From Oscillospiraceae bacterium (GTDB taxonomy: Bacteria > Bacillota > Clostridia > Monoglobales > Monoglobaceae), in the NCBI GenBank assembly GCA_015068605.1, contig SVKF01000011.1, positions 1 to 60,947 of the forward strand: a stretch of DNA of 60,947 nt, written 5' to 3'. The position numbers and the translations under genes were made by a program. A model generated the notes under the pieces. It did no database searches. It worked only from the letters and a program-made list of their open reading frames with translations, and was not told where the DNA came from. Positions 53,194-60,947 of this stretch are shown one piece after another. Position 1 is the first letter of the stretch, and each line of letters starts with the position of its first letter.

Positions 53194-53236
53194 ATTTTTT
53201 TCAAAAACAACTTTATTTAACTGCTCCGTCAAGCAC

Positions 53237-53905
53237 TTATGCTTCAAACATATCCGCCATTTTTCTTGCAGACTCCGCAAGTTTCTTAATTCCGTCCATA
53301 ACATTCTCTTCCGTATAGTCCTTAAGGAACGAATCGGCCTCAAGAGTGAAATATCCATTATAATTTATTTCTTTCAGCGCCTTGACAACTTCTACAAAAT
53401 CTATATTCATAGAAAACGGTATTTGATGCGAGTCGTTCAATTTATCATTATCGTAAATATGTAAAGCCAAAAGTCTGTCCCCAAGTGCCTTAACCATTTC
53501 AACTGCCGTCGTGTCGGAGCCCTTCATTTCCGCATTTTCCTCGGCAGATTTATAGTTATCCGGATGTATAACACATATTGACCCACCGGCTTCAGCTGTA
53601 CACTCAATCGCCCTTTTATAATAAGCTCTGATTTGAGGACAACGGGTTGGGAATGGAGCATGGGACTGATTACATACAATCCCGTTTTCCAGACCAATCT
53701 GCTTGAGCTTTCTCGCAAACGCAAGATAATCATTTCCTGCAAGAGGATGAGAATTTTCTATTACTGAATTTGTTTTCCAATCATATTTGCACATAGAAAA
53801 CATAGAAAAATCTCATGCATCAAATCCTGCTTTCGCTATATATTCAACCGCTCTTTCTTCTCCGATAATTTTTGCCGCCGAATTAATTTCTGTCGATATT
53901 TTCAT
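53237..53905 (-). pseudogene. Sugar isomerase/epimerase gene interrupted by an in-frame TGA
   Basis: A TIM-barrel sugar phosphate isomerase/epimerase-like gene that starts 27 bp after atpC (ATG at 53905, GGGGTG site). Thirty codons, ending GGATTTGATGCA, run to TGA at 53813-53815, and the same frame then continues DFSMFSMCKYDW to a normal stop at 53237. The barrel residues HIYDNDKLNDSHQIPF and GYFTLEADSF are intact. No frameshift is needed: one base change from TGG (Trp) to TGA would explain it. TGA is a normal stop elsewhere in this window. It may be a recent pseudogene, a sequencing error, or recoding. The downstream part could also restart at an internal ATG, but no ribosome site is visible. 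Confidence 0.72.
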
Positions 53906-53932
53906 AGTTTCACCCCATCAAATTTAAATAAA

Positions 53933-54192
53933 TTATACCCATTTGAAGCTTCCTGAAAGCATTGTGACACTTTCGCTTGAAACCGTTAAAATTCCGCCGT
54001 CCGTATGCCCGATTTTTTCTTCACTATTTTCAATTTCAACCTTTACATCACAGGGCTTCACAGCCGTTATGAATGGAATATGCCCTGCCATAACGGCAAG
54101 ATCCCCCTCCGCACCGCGAAGGCTTATCTTAACCGCTTCCCCACGGAACAAATCTCCGTCAGGAGCGGATATTCTCAAAGGAAATGTCTTCA

Positions 54193-54193
<1 letters not shown>
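53933..54193 (-). CDS. atpC: F-type ATP synthase epsilon subunit, N-terminal domain only
   Basis: An 86-residue central-stalk subunit consisting only of the beta-sandwich domain (LRISAPDGDLFRGEAVKIS, AEGDLAVMAGHIPFITAVKP, GGILTVSSESVTML). Typical epsilon subunits are 130-140 residues and end with two helices that can inhibit ATP hydrolysis; these are absent. The stop TAA is clean, and the next gene starts 27 bp later, so there is no remnant of the missing part. Overlaps atpD by 1 bp. Confidence 0.92.
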
Positions 54194-55590
<1,397 letters not shown>

Positions 55591-55605
55591 TTACATCTGC
55601 CTCCT

Positions 55606-56409
55606 TTATAAGCCGCTTCCTGCGACAATTTCAGTAATTTCCTGCGTGATTGCCCCTTGTCTTGCTCTGTTATATTCAAGACCCAGTTCATCAAGCATTT
55701 CCTGTGCATTCTTTCCTGCCGAATCCATTGCAACTCGTCGAGCCGCAATTTCACAGGCAAAGCTTTCTTTCGCACAGGCAATCAGCATTCCTGCCACATA
55801 TTCGGGAATCATTGCATTTAAAACCGTTATTTCATCAGGCTCAAAAACAATACCCGTTCTTTGAGTTTTTTCACTTTGTTCAAGAGGGAGAATCCATTTC
55901 GTTTCCGTCTCCTGAGACATCATGGATATATACCTCGTGCATACTATTCCAAGTTTATCAAATTCACCGTTTGAAAAATCCAGACACAGCTTCTCGGCAA
56001 GTTCCTTTGCTTCACCATATCCAAATTCTTCAACCGAATCATATCCCTTTCCGAATCTGTCGCACGCACGCTTTCCTATAGGAATAATCTCCGCATTGTC
56101 ATACTGACGGACTGCTCTTATAATATTTGCGTTATATCCCCCTGCAAGACCTCTGTCACCTGCAATCACGACAAGACGCACTCTTTCGCTGTCACGCTTT
56201 GCCATATACGGGCTTTTTTTGCATTCATTGCAAAAAGAAAGCTGCATTGCCACATCTTTTACCGCCTCCGCATACTCTCTGCCTCGATTCATCGCCTCAT
56301 TTGCACGACGGATTTTTGAAGAAGCCACAAGCCCCATGGCTTTTGTCAGGTGCAGAGTTGAGTTCACACTCTTTATGCGGACTCTCAATTTCTTTATATC
56401 AGCACCCAT
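55606..56409 (-). CDS. atpG: F-type ATP synthase gamma subunit
   Basis: A 267-residue rotor shaft of two long helices, an N-terminal KKLRVRIKSVNSTLHLTKAM and a C-terminal LGLEYNRARQGAITQEITEIV coiled region, around a central fold with VVIAGDRGLAGGYN. It is somewhat shorter than usual (about 285). It follows atpA by 5 bp. Confidence 0.95.
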   Translation of the reverse strand: MGADIKKLRVRIKSVNSTLHLTKAMGLVASSKIRRANEAMNRGREYAEAVKDVAMQLSFCNECKKSPYMAKRDSERVRLVVIAGDRGLAGGYNANIIRAVRQYDNAEIIPIGKRACDRFGKGYDSVEEFGYGEAKELAEKLCLDFSNGEFDKLGIVCTRYISMMSQETETKWILPLEQSEKTQRTGIVFEPDEITVLNAMIPEYVAGMLIACAKESFACEIAARRVAMDSAGKNAQEMLDELGLEYNRARQGAITQEITEIVAGSGL

Positions 56410-56414
56410 TTATA

Positions 56415-57908
56415 TCACCTCTTCATCTCTGAAAGAGCTGTTTTTAATTCATTTATATCCTCATCATCCCAACTGCCGGACTCAACACGCTTTAAGAAGT
56501 CACCATGTTTATTTTCCAGCAATTCATAGAGAGTTTTCTCATATTCCTTAACCTTATTCACGGGCACATCATTTAGATATCCGTTGATTACGGCATAAAC
56601 AATCGCAACCTGACAGCCAACACGAACCGGTGCGTTTCTGTCTTGTTTGAGCACCTCAACAATTCTCTCACCCAAAGCAAGTCTTGACTTTGTGTCTGCA
56701 TCAAGATCACTTCCGAACTGGGCAAAAGCCTGCAATTCTCTGTACTGCGAATACAAAAGCTTAAGCTCACCCGACACCTTTTTCATTGCCTTAAGCTGTG
56801 CCGAACCACCAACACGGCTTACAGAAATACCCGGATTGATAGCAGGCATAACACCTGCATGGAAAAGCTCTGTTTCAAGGAATATCTGTCCATCCGTTAT
56901 GGATATAACATTTGTCGGAATATACGCCGAAACATCCCCTGCCTGAGTTTCAATAATAGGCAAAGCGGTAATTGAGCCACCACCATATTCAGGAGCGACA
57001 CAAGCCGCACGTTCAAGAAGTCTTGAATGGAGATAGAAAACATCTCCCGGATATGCTTCTCTGCCCGGTGGACGGCGAATAAGCAAGGACAGGGCACGAT
57101 ATGCAACTGCGTGTTTTGAAAGGTCATCATATATAATTAAGACATCCTTCCCCTGTTCTCTGAAATATTCCGCCATAGCACAGCCCGAATAAGGTGCAAC
57201 ATACTGAAGAGGAGCAGTTTCCGACGCTGAAGCCGACACCACAATTGTATACTCCATTGCACCTTCCGCCATAAGCTGATTTACCATCTGAACAACAGAG
57301 CTGTTTTTCTGACCGATTGCTACATAAATACATATAACTCCGCTATTCTTCTGATTTATAATAGTGTCTATAACAATCTCGGTTTTTCCCGTCTGACGGT
57401 CACCGATTATAAGCTCACGCTGACCCCTTCCAATGGGAATCATGCTGTCAATCGCCTTAATTCCCGTTTGTAGCGGAACAGACACGCCTTTTCGTTCGAT
57501 AATCCCCGGGGCTTCCGACTCAACCGGTCTTGTTTCTTTGTAAGCTATACTGCCTTTTCCGTCAATGGGCTCACCCAACGCATTTACAACTCTGCCTAAA
57601 AGTGCCTCACCAACCGGAACGGATAAAACCTTTCCCGTTCTGCGCACCGTTGAGCCTTCACGGATATTATTGTCATTGGAAAGAAGGGCAACCGAAACCG
57701 TTTCACTTTCCAGATTCTGTGCCATGCCATAGCTTCCGTCATCAAATTCAAGAAGCTCACCCGACATACATTCACTTATCCCGTAAACCCTGGCGATTCC
57801 GTCACCAACAAGAATAACATTTCCCGTTTCCTTCATTTCAATACGGGATTTATAATTTTTAATTTGTTCCTTTATAATACTGCTGATTTCTTCAGGTCTT
57901 GTATTCAT
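56415..57908 (-). CDS. atpA: F-type ATP synthase alpha subunit
   Basis: The 497-residue non-catalytic nucleotide-binding subunit. Walker A is GDRQTGKT, the arginine-finger region is [12 protein letters not shown], and the N-terminal beta barrel ([16 protein letters not shown]) and C-terminal helices are complete. It overlaps atpH by 4 bp (ATGA). Confidence 0.97.
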   Translation of the reverse strand: MNTRPEEISSIIKEQIKNYKSRIEMKETGNVILVGDGIARVYGISECMSGELLEFDDGSYGMAQNLESETVSVALLSNDNNIREGSTVRRTGKVLSVPVGEALLGRVVNALGEPIDGKGSIAYKETRPVESEAPGIIERKGVSVPLQTGIKAIDSMIPIGRGQRELIIGDRQTGKTEIVIDTIINQKNSGVICIYVAIGQKNSSVVQMVNQLMAEGAMEYTIVVSASASETAPLQYVAPYSGCAMAEYFREQGKDVLIIYDDLSKHAVAYRALSLLIRRPPGREAYPGDVFYLHSRLLERAACVAPEYGGGSITALPIIETQAGDVSAYIPTNVISITDGQIFLETELFHAGVMPAINPGISVSRVGGSAQLKAMKKVSGELKLLYSQYRELQAFAQFGSDLDADTKSRLALGERIVEVLKQDRNAPVRVGCQVAIVYAVINGYLNDVPVNKVKEYEKTLYELLENKHGDFLKRVESGSWDDEDINELKTALSEMKR

Positions 57909-58435
57909 CCGTTAATCACTTCCTTTATATCTTGCAAACGACTGCGCAAACTTCCGTCAATTATCTTTCCGTCAAGTTCGACAATTACCCCTCCGATAAG
58001 GGATTTATCAATCAAATACTCCATTTCAACCGAGGTTTTGCTGATTTTCTCAAGCTTATTTTTAAGCGCAACCTTTTCCTTTTCAAGCAACTCCGTCGCA
58101 CTCGTAACCTTCGCCACCGACACACGCTTTGACTCATCCAAAAGCCTTTTATATTCCGTTGCTGAGTCAATAAAACATCTTATACGGCCTCTTTCGCACA
58201 AAAGCTTCACATAGGAAACCACATCTTCGGGAACAATTCCCGAAAACGCACGCTCGATTGCCGCAATTTTTTCACTTGCAGGAATACTGAGTGATGCGAG
58301 AAAATCAAGGTATTCGGGATTTTCCTCAAACGCATCCTTCAGCCTTTCAATTCCCAAAGCATAGTCTTCCCGGCTGTTTTTCTCGCAGGCAAGCATGAAT
58401 AGAGCAGTTCCGTATTCCTTACTTATCTCCGTCAT
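57905..58435 (-). CDS. atpH: F-type ATP synthase delta subunit
   Basis: A 176-residue peripheral-stalk subunit joining F1 to subunit b. The helical N-domain begins [11 protein letters not shown], and the C-terminal motif [23 protein letters not shown] is diagnostic. I chose the ATG 6 nt after AGGTGA rather than a GTG nine bases earlier. It overlaps atpF by 17 bp, implying coupling. Confidence 0.93.
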   Translation of the reverse strand: MTEISKEYGTALFMLACEKNSREDYALGIERLKDAFEENPEYLDFLASLSIPASEKIAAIERAFSGIVPEDVVSYVKLLCERGRIRCFIDSATEYKRLLDESKRVSVAKVTSATELLEKEKVALKNKLEKISKTSVEMEYLIDKSLIGGVIVELDGKIIDGSLRSRLQDIKEVING

Positions 58436-58934
58436 TATCGTCACCTATTTTCTCAATAAAGGAATCTATCAGAGCACGATGGTCGTCCGTGTTAATCTCA
58501 CGACCAAGCATTTTTTCCGCAAGACTTCCCGAAACATCAACTATATCCTGCTTAATTTTATCGTTTGCCTTTCTGTATTCAAGCTCAGCCTCGTTTTCAG
58601 CCTGACGGACAATGCTTTCTGCCCGTTCTCTGGCCTCCTCGATAATTTTATCTCCGCGATATTTTGCATTTTCCGTTGCACTTGACAAAATAGCCTCCGC
58701 TTCATCATTCGCACCGCGAAGCTTATCTTCCCATTTCTTTTTACTCTCATCTGCTTCCCCGACAGCTTCTTGCGCCTTTTCATACCTATCTTCAATCTCT
58801 TTTTCACGCTGATTGAGGATATTTGTTACAGGCTTAAATAAAAACTTTTTAACCGTCAAAAACAGAATCAAAAGATTGGCAAGAGAAATTATAATCTGCC
58901 ATAAATTGACAGAAATTACATCTAATGACTGCAT
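58419..58934 (-). CDS. atpF: F-type ATP synthase b subunit
   Basis: A 171-residue membrane anchor of the peripheral stalk. One N-terminal transmembrane helix (LWQIIISLANLLILFLTV) is followed by a long charged coiled coil (KEIEDRYEKAQEAVGEADES and onward). Normal length. Confidence 0.94.
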   Translation of the reverse strand: MQSLDVISVNLWQIIISLANLLILFLTVKKFLFKPVTNILNQREKEIEDRYEKAQEAVGEADESKKKWEDKLRGANDEAEAILSSATENAKYRGDKIIEEARERAESIVRQAENEAELEYRKANDKIKQDIVDVSGSLAEKMLGREINTDDHRALIDSFIEKIGDDNDGDK

Positions 58935-58954
58935 AAATGTCAGCTCTCCCTATC

Positions 58955-60143
<1,189 letters not shown>

Positions 60144-60173
60144 TTTATCCACCTCCATAAAAAGACAGAATAA

Positions 60174-60563
60174 TTATTTTTCATTTCGTTTACCCATAAG
60201 CGGTCTGAACGCAACCGCAATTCTCGGGAAAAACAAGGGGATTATAACCGCCCAGTTATCAAAAAAAGGAATAGAAACTCCTGCAATAACTATTACAAGA
60301 ATAAACAACATTCTGTATCTTTGGGATACTTTCATAACGCGCCTTGCCCCGTCTTTATCTTTCTCCAACGCTTTCTGTACAGAAACACCCATTATGAGAA
60401 AATTCAAAATATCCGCAACGGCAGTAAGCAAGTTTCCAAGCAGAACCGTGTAATTCCATTTTCCGATTATGATAAAGACAGCTTGCATAACTGCACTCAT
60501 CACAATAACCCAATATGCAATATATTTTGTTTCTTTTATAACAGTTTTATCTATTTCTGCCAT
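60174..60563 (-). CDS. ATP synthase subunit I-like membrane protein
   Basis: A 129-residue protein with four hydrophobic segments (YIAYWVIVMSAVMQAVFII, VLLGNLLTAVADILNFLIMG, YRMLFILVIVIAGVSI, AVIIPLFFPRIAVAF), at the first position of the atp operon. This matches the AtpI position and topology. AtpI helps assemble c-rings in some Na+-type synthases. The start is the ATG 5 nt after GGGTGA; a reading 24 codons longer lacks support. A promoter lies at 60604-60632. Confidence 0.82.
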   Translation of the reverse strand: MAEIDKTVIKETKYIAYWVIVMSAVMQAVFIIIGKWNYTVLLGNLLTAVADILNFLIMGVSVQKALEKDKDGARRVMKVSQRYRMLFILVIVIAGVSIPFFDNWAVIIPLFFPRIAVAFRPLMGKRNEK

Positions 60564-60603
60564 TAAATCACCCTGTAAATAATATTTTTCATATATAAAA
60601 TTC

Positions 60604-60632
60604 ATTATACTATTAATTTTCTCTTTTGTCCA
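60604..60632 (-). promoter_or_regulatory. Promoter of the ATP synthase operon
   Basis: TGGACA (60627-60632), a 17-bp spacer and perfect TATAAT (60604-60609) on the minus strand, about 40 bp before the atpI-like start. The 60633-60811 stretch holds no recognised gene. Confidence 0.75.
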
Positions 60633-60811
60633 CATTTTTTTGGAAATTTCAGGATAATTTATGTTTTATTATCCTCTTAGGACTTACTTTTACATTTTTT
60701 AATCGGTTTTATTCACAGGGGATGTTAAAAAACTCCGGATTGCAAGAAAAGAGGAAAACTAATAGGAATTGAGAAAACCTCTTGTAGAATATATCCCTGA
60801 ATATACCTAAA

Positions 60812-60947
60812 AACAAGAGACTGTAGCAAAATGATTTCATTTTGCTACAGCCTCGTTGGGGGATGGACGCAAAATAGCGCAGACCCAATAAACCGAATCC
60901 CGAAGGCGTACATAGGTACTCCGAGAGGTGAGGTTTATTCAAAACAC
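60812..60947 (+). repeat. Dispersed hairpin-plus-tail element, copy C (type II head), cut by window end
   Basis: The hairpin head has stem CTGTAGCAAAATG with extended AACAAGAG/CCTCGTT arms. Its tail contains ATAGCGCAGACCC and the conserved core CGAAGGCGTACATAGGTACT, then CCGAGAGG, and ends GGTGAGGTTTATTCAAAACAC like copy D. Its core matches copy A at the left window edge base for base over about 28 nt although the two heads are unrelated. A minus-strand ORF over it is spurious. Confidence 0.85.

Noticed and set aside
53800-53830. Selenocysteine at the TGA of the isomerase gene
   Set aside because: No obvious SECIS-like hairpin directly downstream, and the family is not known to me as selenoprotein-containing; a TGG to TGA change is simpler. 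Kept open as a finding, but not called.
60709-60942. Minus-strand ORF at the right edge (77 codons)
   Set aside because: Lies over repeat copy C; the shared LSEYLCTPSG peptide comes from the repeat core.

Overview
The window looks like a chromosomal segment of an anaerobic, Gram-positive, low-to-moderate G+C member of the Clostridia. The evidence is Clostridia-like housekeeping genes (Rex, reverse rubrerythrin with a PerR-type regulator, a rubredoxin-flavoprotein fusion, an F-type ATP synthase), three proteins with S-layer homology (SLH) domains, strong AGGAGG-type ribosome sites, and TTGACA/TATAAT promoters. A pectin- or rhamnan-degrading gut Clostridia (Monoglobus-like) is a plausible guess, but it is inference from gene content only.

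Layout. Positions 1-9.8 kb are mostly leftward housekeeping genes: a secreted NlpC/P60 hydrolase, a flavin reductase-rubredoxin fusion, a 2-hydroxyacid dehydrogenase, a metallophosphoesterase, folA, thyA, gyrA, rex and an O-acetylhomoserine sulfhydrylase. From 9.9 to 13.6 kb the genes run rightward: a pseudouridine synthase, a pyridoxal kinase, a DHHW-family envelope protein, a small unknown gene and tRNA-Arg(CCG). nadE and a nicotinamidase-like gene follow at 13.7-15.0 kb.

From 15.2 to 38.9 kb lies a carbohydrate locus. GH78 and GH106-like rhamnosidase genes form one operon (15243-19949). A 17.6 kb string of seven co-oriented genes (20181-37789) encodes an ADP-ribosylglycohydrolase-family protein, a triple-repeat GLUG protein, two paralogous secreted clan GH-A glycosidases, two SLH proteins and a GH43-like enzyme. 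A divergent AraC regulator sits at its head. The rhamnosidases lack signal peptides and the others mostly have them, which suggests extracellular attack, oligosaccharide uptake by transporters encoded elsewhere, and intracellular trimming.

From 39 to 49.3 kb are a 1894-residue vWA/isopeptide/SLH surface protein with a TetR regulator and palindromic operators, an orphan tyrosine recombinase with clustered repeats, a perR-reverse rubrerythrin operon with a visible operator, and a sugar isomerase. From 49.4 to 60.9 kb are an LTA-synthase-like protein, IMP dehydrogenase, an isomerase gene interrupted by an in-frame TGA, and a complete atpIBEFHAGDC operon. Its c subunit carries a two-carboxylate, Na+-type motif and its epsilon subunit lacks the C-terminal domain.

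The most unusual signal is non-coding. A family of dispersed hairpin elements (eight recognisable copies or fragments, including both window edges) marks the boundaries of transcription units. Two different hairpin heads (GCGGTGTTTAAAAAGTC type and GGCTGTRGCAAAATG type) are joined to a shared tail whose core resembles CGAAGGCGTACATAGGTACT. Four copies have the full head-plus-tail architecture, and stem differences between copies are partly compensatory.
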